Shown: one piece after another, positions 1 to 5,355 of the stretch | Numbering within the stretch: the stretch's first letter is position 1 | How the letters are laid out: each line of letters opens with the position of its first letter | Assembly (NCBI GenBank): GCA_031425695.1 | Contig: JANPJV010000268.1 | Span: 1 to 15,366, forward strand | DNA length: 15,366 nucleotides | Source of the DNA: JANPJV01 sp031425695 | GTDB taxonomy: Bacteria; Pseudomonadota; Gammaproteobacteria; Xanthomonadales; SZUA-5 | Direction: 5' to 3' | Notes under the pieces: generated by a model | Told to the model about the DNA's origin: nothing | Databases searched by the model: none | Seen by the model: the letters and a program-made list of their open reading frames with translations, nothing else | Translations under genes and position numbers: made by a program

Positions 1-59
1 TTGACGCTTGGCGCGCCCAAAACCGTCAAGTAGATCGCTGCGCGATCAACATGACCTAC
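1..59 (+). repeat. REP/BIME element, family A (copy 1, cut by window start)
   Basis: The right-hand unit reads GTCAAGTAG, then a 5-bp stem ATCGC/GCGAT around a TGC loop, then CAACATGACCTAC. The same frame recurs at 960-1045 and 1959-2044. A GTAG tetranucleotide followed by a hairpin is the usual layout of bacterial REP sequences. The left part, beginning TTGACG, looks like the inner edge of the opposing unit, which lies outside the window. The element ends 33 bases before the start of the AAA+ ATPase gene. Confidence 0.75.
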
Positions 60-92
60 TATCTCCATCTCTTCGACTGCGTCGCCAACCCC

Positions 93-935
93 ATGCGCTT
101 TACCGGAACTGATCGCTACGTTGCTCCGCGCGAGCTGCAGCTCGCGGTGAATGCGGCTGTGGTGCTGGAGCGGCCGCTGCTGATCAAGGGCGAGCCCGGG
201 ACCGGCAAGACGCTGCTGGCGCAGGAGATCGCGCGGGCCGCGAACACTCCGCTGATCGAATGGCACATCAAGAGCACCACCAAGGCCCAGCACGGGCTGT
301 ATGAGTACGACGCAGTCAATCGCCTGCGCGATGCGCAGCTTGGCGATGCGCGCGCGAGCGAGATAGGCAACTACATCGTGCCCGGCAAGCTGTGGGAGGC
401 GTTCGCTGCCGAGCAGCGGGTGGTGCTGCTGATCGACGAGATCGACAAGGCAGATATCGAATTTCCGAACGATCTCCTGCGCGAGCTCGACCGCATGGAG
501 TTCTATGTCTACGAAACCCACACCACCGTGCGCGCACGCACGCGGCCGATCGTGGTCATCACCAGCAACAACGAGAAGGAACTGCCCGACGCCTTCCTGC
601 GCCGCTGCTTCTTCCATTACATCCGCTTTCCGGACGAAGAAACCCTGCGCGCGATCGTCGCCGTGCACTACCCGACGCTGAAGCAGGACCTGCTGCGCGA
701 GGCGCTGGTCGCCTTCTTCCAGCTGCGCGAAACCCCGGGCCTTCGCAAGAAGCCCTCGACCAGCGAGTTGCTCGACTGGCTCAAGCTGCTGCTCGCCGAA
801 GACATCCCGATTGAGATCCTGCACGAGAAGAACCAGCGCAAGATGATCCCGCCGCTCTACGGCGCTTTGCTCAAGAACGAGCAGGACGTGCAGCTGTTCG
901 AGAAGATCGCGTTCATGGCGCGGGCGCGATCGTAG
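93..935 (+). CDS. MoxR-family AAA+ ATPase
   Basis: This is a 280-residue AAA+ ATPase of the MoxR type, cytosolic chaperone-like ATPases that usually remodel or load metal cofactors with a von Willebrand A (VWA) partner. Walker A is GEPGTGKT at residues 33-40, Walker B is VVLLIDE at 110-116, the sensor-1 region is ITSNN near 156-160, and an arginine pair in FLRRC follows at 170-171. Length and the almost uninterrupted AAA core fit the family. I chose the ATG at 93 because the conserved N-terminus MRFTGTDRY begins there. The in-frame ATG at 51 lies inside the repeat at 1-59. No strong ribosome binding site is visible before either start. The next gene downstream is convergent, so the usual VWA-protein partner is not adjacent. 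The substrate is unknown. Confidence 0.9.
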   Translation: MRFTGTDRYVAPRELQLAVNAAVVLERPLLIKGEPGTGKTLLAQEIARAANTPLIEWHIKSTTKAQHGLYEYDAVNRLRDAQLGDARASEIGNYIVPGKLWEAFAAEQRVVLLIDEIDKADIEFPNDLLRELDRMEFYVYETHTTVRARTRPIVVITSNNEKELPDAFLRRCFFHYIRFPDEETLRAIVAVHYPTLKQDLLREALVAFFQLRETPGLRKKPSTSELLDWLKLLLAEDIPIEILHEKNQRKMIPPLYGALLKNEQDVQLFEKIAFMARARS

Positions 936-959
936 GTCTCGAGAATCGCCGGCGCTTTC

Positions 960-1045
960 GTAGGTCATGTTGTCCGCGGAAGCGGACTACTTGACGCCTC
1001 GTGCGACAGCGTCAAGTAGCTCGCTGCGCGAGCAACATGACCTAC
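960..1045 (+). repeat. REP/BIME element, family A (copy 2, complete, 86 bp)
   Basis: Two REP units face each other. The left one, read on the minus strand, is GTAG plus stem TCCGC/GCGGA with a TTCC loop. The right one, on the plus strand, is GTAG plus stem CTCGC/GCGAG with a TGC loop. The outer ends GTAGGTCATGTTG and CAACATGACCTAC are exact reverse complements, as are the inner CTACTTGACG and CGTCAAGTAG. The element lies between the convergent ATPase and exonuclease genes, where such hairpins often affect transcription ends or mRNA stability. Confidence 0.9.
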
Positions 1046-1115
1046 GTCCAACTCCGTCGGCTGCGCGCGTTATCACCACTTGATCGTCCGGCCCTCGGCA
1101 TGGCCTCAGGCGTTC

Positions 1116-1152
1116 GGCTCGGCGAGCCGCTTTGCGGCTCAAGCGCCGAGCC
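1116..1152 (-). terminator. Nested hairpin across the exonuclease III stop codon
   Basis: The outer arms GGCTCGGCG (1116-1124) and CGCCGAGCC (1144-1152) pair perfectly over 9 bp. Inside them is AGCCGC-TTT-GCGGCT (1125-1139), a perfect 6-bp stem with a 3-base loop. On the minus strand the TGA stop codon of the exonuclease gene (1141-1139) begins in the 4-base bulge between the two stems. No U-tract follows, so intrinsic termination is uncertain. RNA-end protection or a bidirectional role between the convergent genes is possible. Confidence 0.4.
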
Positions 1153-1924
1153 TCACCCACGTCGGCGCATGGTCGCTCGGGTGCGGTTCTGCGCGCACCC
1201 AGCGGTCGACGCCGGCGGCCTCGAGGCGCGGTTTCAGCGTCGGGCTGAGCAGCAGGTGGTCGATGCGCAGCCCGGCGTTGCGGCCCCAGCTGTCGCGAAA
1301 GTAATCCCAGAAGGTGTAGATCCGCTCGTCCGGATTGAGATGCCGCAGTGCATCGGTCCAGCCCTGCGCGAGCAGGCGCGCGTAGCACTCACGGGTCTCG
1401 GGTTGCAGCAACGCGTCCTTGAGCCAGGAGCGCGGGTTGTAGATGTCGAAGTCAGTCGGCACGACGTTGTAGTCGCCGGCCAGCACGACCGGATGCCCGC
1501 TCGCGTACAGGGTCTGCGCGTATTCGATGAAGCGTTCGAACCAGGCAAGCTTGTACTGGAACTTGGGACCGGGCTGCGGATTGCCGTTCGGCAAGTACAG
1601 GCAGCCGACGATCAACCCGTGCGCCGCGCCTTCGATGTAGCGGCTGTGCGAATCATCTGGATCGCCCGGCAGTCCCCGACGGCTTTCCAAAGGATCCATG
1701 CCGCGCGCGAGGATCGCCACCCCGTTCCAGGATTTCTGGCCATGCCAGATCGCGCCGTAGCCGGCTGCGCGGATGGCATCGATTGGAAACTGCTCGTCAG
1801 TGGCTTTGAGCTCCTGCAGGCAGGCGATGTCCGGCTGTTCTTTTTCCAGCCACGCGATCAGATTGCTGATGCGCGCGCGCACGCCATTGATGTTGTACGT
1901 CGCGACTTTGAGCGTGCCTGCCAT
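1139..1924 (-). CDS. xthA: Exodeoxyribonuclease III / AP endonuclease family
   Basis: This 261-residue protein belongs to the ExoIII/APE1 endonuclease-exonuclease-phosphatase fold. The family cleaves DNA 5' to abasic sites in base excision repair and removes nucleotides 3' to 5'. The expected metal and catalytic residues are present: N11 in YNING, E38 in LQELK, Y110, D151 and N153 in AGDYN, D222 in RIDHLL, and D251-H252 in SDHAP. Length is normal (about 250-270). The ATG at 1924 starts directly before the conserved LKVATYNING strand. It is downstream of the FmdB-type gene with a 128-bp gap holding a complete REP element, and a second REP element lies beyond its 3' end. The subfamily (XthA versus ExoA-like) cannot be settled by eye. 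Confidence 0.93.
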   Translation of the reverse strand: MAGTLKVATYNINGVRARISNLIAWLEKEQPDIACLQELKATDEQFPIDAIRAAGYGAIWHGQKSWNGVAILARGMDPLESRRGLPGDPDDSHSRYIEGAAHGLIVGCLYLPNGNPQPGPKFQYKLAWFERFIEYAQTLYASGHPVVLAGDYNVVPTDFDIYNPRSWLKDALLQPETRECYARLLAQGWTDALRHLNPDERIYTFWDYFRDSWGRNAGLRIDHLLLSPTLKPRLEAAGVDRWVRAEPHPSDHAPTWVRLGA

Positions 1925-1958
1925 GGTTTGGACCCTGCCGACGAGATGGGCGAAAGAC

Positions 1959-2044
1959 GTAGGTCATGTTGCCCGCGGAGCGGGCTACTTGACGCCAGCA
2001 CCAAGAGCCGTCAAGTAGCCTGCTGCGCAGGCAACATGACCTAC
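1959..2044 (+). repeat. REP/BIME element, family A (copy 3, complete, 86 bp)
   Basis: It has the same 86-bp layout as the copy at 960-1045. The left unit (minus strand) is GTAG plus stem CCCGC/GCGGG with a TCC loop. The right unit (plus strand) is GTAG plus stem CCTGC/GCAGG with a TGC loop. The outer GTAGGTCATGTTG / CAACATGACCTAC ends and the CGTCAAG inner edges are shared with the other copies, while the stems differ by paired changes. It sits between the FmdB-type gene and the exonuclease gene, 34 bp before the start codon of the latter. Confidence 0.9.
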
Positions 2045-2052
2045 AACGCTAC

Positions 2053-2421
2053 TCAGTCTGCGCTGCTGGCCGTTGAAGATGGTGTCGACGGAGCCGGCGT
2101 GGCGGGTTTGGGGGCTTCGCTGGGCTTGCTGTCGGCTTTGGTCTCGGACTTGACTTCGGTCTTGGCGTCGGCCTTGGTTTCGGAGGCGCCGCTGCCCGCG
2201 TCCGAAGCGCCGTCGACGAGATTGCGCTTCTTGTCCTTGTCGCCCTTGAAATCAGTCTCGTACCAGCCGCCACCTTTGAGCCGGAAGGATGCCGCGGTCA
2301 CGGCGCGCTTGAGCTGCGGGGCGCCACAGGTGGGGCAATCGGTCGGATCCGGGTCGGACAGGCGTTGCAGCTGATCGAAACGCTTGCCGCAACTGACGCA
2401 TTCGTACTCGTAGATGGGCAT
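2053..2421 (-). CDS. FmdB-type zinc-ribbon protein
   Basis: This 122-residue protein has an N-terminal FmdB/CxxC_CxxC_SSSS regulatory-type zinc ribbon, starting MPIYEYECVSCG. The four presumed zinc ligands are C8, C11, C29 and C32. The ribbon ends near residue 45 and a GGGWYETDF segment follows. From about residue 68 to the end the chain is a low-complexity tail rich in Ala, Ser, Thr, Lys, Glu and Pro with repeated ETKADAK-like units, probably disordered. I chose the ATG at 2421 because the family begins exactly with MPIYEY. Longer in-frame extensions would run into ribE. The gene follows ribE after 52 bp, with a small hairpin in the gap. The family is widespread but its biochemical role is not established; some members are called transcriptional regulators by name only. 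Confidence 0.9.
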   Translation of the reverse strand: MPIYEYECVSCGKRFDQLQRLSDPDPTDCPTCGAPQLKRAVTAASFRLKGGGWYETDFKGDKDKKRNLVDGASDAGSGASETKADAKTEVKSETKADSKPSEAPKPATPAPSTPSSTASSAD

Positions 2422-2429
2422 GTTCAGCG

Positions 2430-2451
2430 CTTGCGATCCGGGGCTCGCAAG
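2430..2451 (-). promoter_or_regulatory. Hairpin in the leader of the zinc-ribbon gene
   Basis: CTTGCGA (2430-2436) and TCGCAAG (2445-2451) form a perfect 7-bp stem with an 8-base loop, ending about 9 bases before the ATG on the minus strand. No U-tract is present. It may affect ribosome access or mRNA processing between ribE and the downstream gene. The role is inferred from position only. Confidence 0.3.
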
Positions 2452-2473
2452 ATGGGGGCGAAGGCGAGGAGCT

Positions 2474-3073
2474 TCAAGTGCTGCGCACTTCGAGCAGGCG
2501 TTCCACATAGCGCGCGATGACGTCGATCTCGAGATTGACCCTGGCGCCTGCGCTCAGTTGCCCAAGATTGGTGTGGGCCAGCGTGTGCGGGATCAGCATG
2601 ACGCCGAAGCCAAGTCCGTCGACCTCGTTGACCGTGAGGCTGACGCCTTCGACCGCAATCGAGCCCTTGCGAGCAATGTAGCGGTGCAACTCAGGTGGCA
2701 CATTGAAGAGCCAGCGCTGCGAGCGTGCGTCCGCAGAGATCGAGCGCACGTGCCCGATGCCGTCGACATGGCCACTCACGAAATGCCCGCCAAGCGGCGT
2801 CGCCAGTGTCAACGAGCGCTCGAGGTTCAAGCTCGCGCCCGGCACCAGCCCGCCCAGTGTGGTGCAGCTCAATGTTTCCGTGGAGACATCGGCGGCAAAG
2901 CCGGCGTCATCGATCTCGAGCGCAGTGAGGCAGACACCCGAAACGGCAATGCTGTCGCCTTCGCGCACGCCTTGCAGAAAACCAGCTTCGACCGCCACGC
3001 GCAGGCGCAGATCGCCGCCGCGTGGCTCGAGCGAGTAAAGGCGGCCGAGGGCCTGGATGAGTCCGGTGAACAT
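2474..3073 (-). CDS. ribE: Riboflavin synthase, alpha subunit
   Basis: This 199-residue enzyme converts two molecules of 6,7-dimethyl-8-ribityllumazine into riboflavin and a pyrimidinedione, the last step of riboflavin synthesis in the cytosol. It starts with the hallmark MFTGLIQALG and consists of two repeated lumazine-binding barrels, about 1-97 and 98-190. Typical motifs are SGVCLT (C48) in the first barrel, GGHFVSGHVDG at the junction and VEGVSLTVN in the second. Length matches the family (about 200-220). It follows ribD on the same strand after a 118-bp gap that contains a long perfect inverted repeat. The lumazine synthase gene ribH and the ribB/ribA gene that often follow are not present downstream. 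The stop codon is at the foot of a small hairpin (2476-2490). Confidence 0.96.
   Translation of the reverse strand: MFTGLIQALGRLYSLEPRGGDLRLRVAVEAGFLQGVREGDSIAVSGVCLTALEIDDAGFAADVSTETLSCTTLGGLVPGASLNLERSLTLATPLGGHFVSGHVDGIGHVRSISADARSQRWLFNVPPELHRYIARKGSIAVEGVSLTVNEVDGLGFGVMLIPHTLAHTNLGQLSAGARVNLEIDVIARYVERLLEVRST
2476..2490 (-). other. Small hairpin at the 3' end of ribE
   Basis: AAGTGC (2476-2481), a TGC loop and GCACTT (2485-2490) form a perfect 6-bp stem that covers the last codons of ribE and touches its TGA stop. No U-tract follows. It may be chance or part of a mRNA-processing structure together with the hairpin at 2430-2451. Confidence 0.25.
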
Positions 3074-3113
3074 GGGTGCTCCTGGAAAGTTTGCCGATGG
3101 CCATTTTGCTGGT

Positions 3114-3186
3114 GTGGGTCCGGACCTTGTCCGGACGCTTTTCCGGCATTGGGGTCAAAGAGCGTCCGGACAAGGTCCGGACCCAC
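3114..3186. repeat. Perfect 26-bp inverted repeat, family B
   Basis: The arms at 3114-3139 and 3161-3186 are exact reverse complements over 26 bp and are separated by 21 bases. Each arm begins from the outside with GTGGGTCCGGACC and contains two copies of TCCGGAC, so each arm is itself partly palindromic. The element fills most of the ribD-ribE gap and ends six bases before the ribD stop. A transcript across it would form a very stable hairpin. It is unrelated in sequence to families A, C and D and is probably a dispersed genomic repeat. Confidence 0.88.
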
Positions 3187-3191
3187 GAACG

Positions 3192-4256
3192 TCATGTCGC
3201 CAGCCTGAGCATGACCCGCAGATCCCCGCCCACTCGCTCTACCCCATGCCACTCCCAGCGCTGGGCATCGCCGAGCACGGCCAGCGGCGGCAACTGAAAG
3301 GCGGCGCGGGCGTCATGGCCGAGCAGCGTGGGCGCCAGGTAGAGGATCAGCTCATCGACGAGGTTGGCGGCGACGAAGGCACCGGCGAGCGTCCCGCCGG
3401 CTTCGATCAGCAGTTCGTTGCAATCGCGCCCGCCAAGCGCGGCGAGCACGGCACCGAGGTCGATGCGCTCGTGGCGCGTCGGGACCCGCAGCCGCTCGAT
3501 GCGCTCATCGAGCTCCGGTCGCGCCGGCGCATGGGCAGCGGTGACCCACAGGATCGGTCCTGGCTGCGACAGCAGGCGCGCATTGGCGGGCAGGCGTGCG
3601 CGGGTGTCGAGGATGACGCGGGTCGGCGCGCGCGGCAGCTCGAGGCCCGCGATGCGCACGGTCAGCCGCGGATCGTCCGCGAGCACGCTCTCGATGCCGG
3701 TCAGGATCGCGCTGGAACGTGCGCGCCAATGCTGTACGTCTTCGCGCGCGGCCGGGCCGGTAATCCACTGGCTGCTGCCGTCGGCCAGCGCCGTTCGCGC
3801 GTCCAGGCTCATGCCGAGCTTCACGCGCACCCACGGCCGCTGACGCGCGAGGCGGGAATGAAAGCCGATGTTGAGCTCGCGTGCTTGGGCCTCGAGCAGC
3901 CCGACCACGACCTCGATGCCGGCCGCGCGCAGGCGCGCGATTCCGGTGCCGTTCACCGCGGGGAAGGGATCCAGGGTCGCGACCACGACACGGGCTACGC
4001 CGGCGGCGATCAAGGCGTCCGCGCAGGGCGGTGTGCGGCCGAAATGGGCGCAGGGCTCGAGCGTCACGAAGGCGGTAGCGCCGCGGGCTTCGGCACCGGC
4101 CTCGCGCAAGGCGTGAACCTCCGCGTGCGGCTCGCCTGCACGCGCATGGAAACCGCGACCGACGATGCGCTCGCCGTGCGCGATCACGCAGCCGACACGG
4201 GGGTTGGGATCAGTGGTGTAGAGGCCGCGCGCAGCGAGGTTGAGTGCCTCGCTCAT
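3192..4256 (-). CDS. ribD: Bifunctional riboflavin deaminase/reductase RibD
   Basis: This 354-residue bifunctional enzyme performs the second and third dedicated steps of riboflavin synthesis: deamination of the diaminopyrimidine product of GTP cyclohydrolase II, then NADPH-dependent reduction of the ribosyl chain. The N-terminal deaminase domain (about 1-140) shows TTDPNPRVGC, the zinc site H44-A-E46, and C69 and C78 in LEPCAHFGRTPPC. The C-terminal reductase domain (about 142-350) shows LGMSLDAR, SSQWITG, ILTGIESVLADDPRLTVR and IEAGGTLAGAF. I chose the ATG at 4256 because family members start directly before EALNLAARG. The frame stays open to 4427 with further possible starts, but these overlap the small upstream gene. 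It lies 25 bp after that gene and 118 bp before ribE. I saw no FMN riboswitch upstream. Confidence 0.94.
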   Translation of the reverse strand: MSEALNLAARGLYTTDPNPRVGCVIAHGERIVGRGFHARAGEPHAEVHALREAGAEARGATAFVTLEPCAHFGRTPPCADALIAAGVARVVVATLDPFPAVNGTGIARLRAAGIEVVVGLLEAQARELNIGFHSRLARQRPWVRVKLGMSLDARTALADGSSQWITGPAAREDVQHWRARSSAILTGIESVLADDPRLTVRIAGLELPRAPTRVILDTRARLPANARLLSQPGPILWVTAAHAPARPELDERIERLRVPTRHERIDLGAVLAALGGRDCNELLIEAGGTLAGAFVAANLVDELILYLAPTLLGHDARAAFQLPPLAVLGDAQRWEWHGVERVGGDLRVMLRLAT

Positions 4257-4281
4257 CAATCCAGCTGGATCGGCGCCTGCG

Positions 4282-4533
4282 TCAGCGGCGGTCGCCACCG
4301 AGGGGTTCGAGCTCACTTTCAAGTTTCGCCAAATGCCGGCCATCGGCAAGCTCGACTCGATACAGGCATTCCGGGAGCCGTGCAACCAGCCCGACGACGC
4401 GCGCCATCCAGCCCTGCCCATCACCACCAGTCACGGCCACGGATTGGCCCTTGACCAGCCGCGCGTCGGAGTCCCGATAGCTGAAAGTGGTCGTCGCTGA
4501 GGGTTCATTCAACATATCCATCTTCATGGCCAT
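4282..4533 (-). CDS. Small conserved-looking hypothetical protein
   Basis: This is a possible gene of 83 residues between nrdR and ribD. I do not recognise the family with certainty. The segment from about residue 28 to 75 (VKGQSVAVTGGDGQGWMARVVG ... YRVELADGRH) reads like a small beta-barrel of SH3/KOW type, with alternating hydrophobic residues and glycine turns. The start is uncertain: ATGs at 4533, 4527, 4521 and 4515 lie close together, and an AAGGAG sits about 18 bases before the first, which is rather far. A TTG at 4563 would also keep the frame open but has no ribosome binding site. The stop lies 25 bp before the ribD start in the same direction, suggesting co-transcription and possible coupling. 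Base use is like the neighbours downstream of residue 20, less so before it. Confidence 0.55.
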   Translation of the reverse strand: MAMKMDMLNEPSATTTFSYRDSDARLVKGQSVAVTGGDGQGWMARVVGLVARLPECLYRVELADGRHLAKLESELEPLGGDRR

Positions 4534-4821
4534 TTGAGCTGCGACGGAGCGCTCCTTGATCAATTAGATGTCGCCACAGCAAAAAAAATCTCACCCAAAC
4601 TCGTCCCAAATCGTCAACTCGTTCAGCAATGTGCAACTTATGTGCACAAGGATGTGATTTTGCGAGCGCGGAGTGGTCGAACCCAATGCGGGCCGCGCCG
4701 ACGGACCTGGCCTGGGTGGACCGCCATGGGCGCTTGGGCGTCTTTGGGCAGGTCGGCGCAGTGGGCCTACAAGGGCGCGTTGAGGTGAAAGGCCCTGGCT
4801 ACATCGGGCGCGGCAGGCTTC
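4534..4821. other. 288-bp gap between nrdR and the small gene; possible promoter
   Basis: No convincing gene is seen here. The half nearest the small gene (about 4560-4660) is clearly more A/T-rich than the surroundings. On the minus strand it holds TTGACG (4617-4612) and, 18 bases further, TGAGAT (4593-4588), a weak sigma-70-like pair that could drive the small gene, ribD and ribE. A short palindrome TGTGCA-N7-TGCACA (4630-4648) lies just upstream of it and could be an operator. GGGCCT (4763-4768) and AGGCCC (4790-4795) can pair over a 21-base loop, but there is no U-tract. No FMN riboswitch core was recognised. Confidence 0.35.
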
Positions 4822-5337
4822 TCAGCGCTTCTGCCCCGGCGGCAACTCGCGCAAGAGCGGAAGTTGCTGGTTGGATAGACCCGGCAGTTCTTTTTCGAGC
4901 CGCTCGATTTCCTCACGGAAGGCCTGTACGTCCTCGAAACGCCGGTAGACCGAAGCGAAGCGCACATAGGCGACCTGGTCGATGCGCTTGAGCTCTTCCA
5001 TCATCCATTCGCCAAGTTGCTTGGCCGGCAACTCGCGCTCACCGCTGGTGCGTAGCTTGCGGACGACGATGTCGATGACGCGGTCGATGTCGACAATCGA
5101 GACAGCACGCTTCTCAAAGGCCCGTTCGAGCCCGCCGCGCAGCTTGGTTTCGTTGAACGGTTCGCGACGGCCGTCGCGCTTGACGATCTGCGCCAGCTTG
5201 ATTTCGGCAGTCTCGAAGGTCGAGAAGCGCGCCGAGCATTGCGGGCACTCGCGGCGCCGCCGGATCTGCAGGCCGTCCTCGGTCGCGCGTGAATCAATGA
5301 CGCGCGTGTCGTCGTGGCTGCAGAAGGGACAACGCAT
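4822..5337 (-). CDS. nrdR: Transcriptional repressor NrdR
   Basis: This 171-residue nucleotide-sensing repressor binds NrdR boxes in front of ribonucleotide reductase genes and shuts them down when dATP is high. The N-terminal zinc ribbon has C3, C6, C31 and C34 (MRCPFC ... RECPQC). An ATP-cone domain follows from about residue 49 to 139 (VKRDGRREPFNETKL ... YVRFASVYRRF). The C-terminus, from about 145, is a charged helical tail ending LRELPPGQKR, which makes the protein a little longer than the usual 150-160. The ATG at 5337 gives the invariant MRCPFC start. It follows glyA after only 18 bp, so the two are very probably one transcript, as seen in many Proteobacteria. No NrdR box was found inside this window. 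Confidence 0.96.
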   Translation of the reverse strand: MRCPFCSHDDTRVIDSRATEDGLQIRRRRECPQCSARFSTFETAEIKLAQIVKRDGRREPFNETKLRGGLERAFEKRAVSIVDIDRVIDIVVRKLRTSGERELPAKQLGEWMMEELKRIDQVAYVRFASVYRRFEDVQAFREEIERLEKELPGLSNQQLPLLRELPPGQKR

Positions 5338-5355
5338 GTCGCTGGCGTCGGCCGC

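Noticed and set aside
51..92. Start of the MoxR ATPase at ATG 51
   Set aside because: The codon lies inside the REP element and the family's conserved N-terminus starts at 93.
960..2044. CRISPR array from the repeated family A units
   Set aside because: The copies are about 1 kb apart, paired and inverted, with no regular spacers.
1001..2374. Long plus-strand open frame antisense to the exonuclease and FmdB-type genes
   Set aside because: It runs through two repeats, is rich in Arg/Ala with no recognisable motif, and mirrors genes with clear family motifs on the other strand. High GC explains it.
3057..4454. Long plus-strand open frame antisense to ribD
   Set aside because: Shadow of ribD; no domain-like sequence, and it crosses the inverted repeat.
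4671..4690. tRNA-like T-loop (GGTCGAACCC)
   Set aside because: No acceptor, D or anticodon stem can be built around it.
4257..4821. FMN riboswitch controlling ribD
   Set aside because: I could not find the conserved RFN core sequences in the upstream region.
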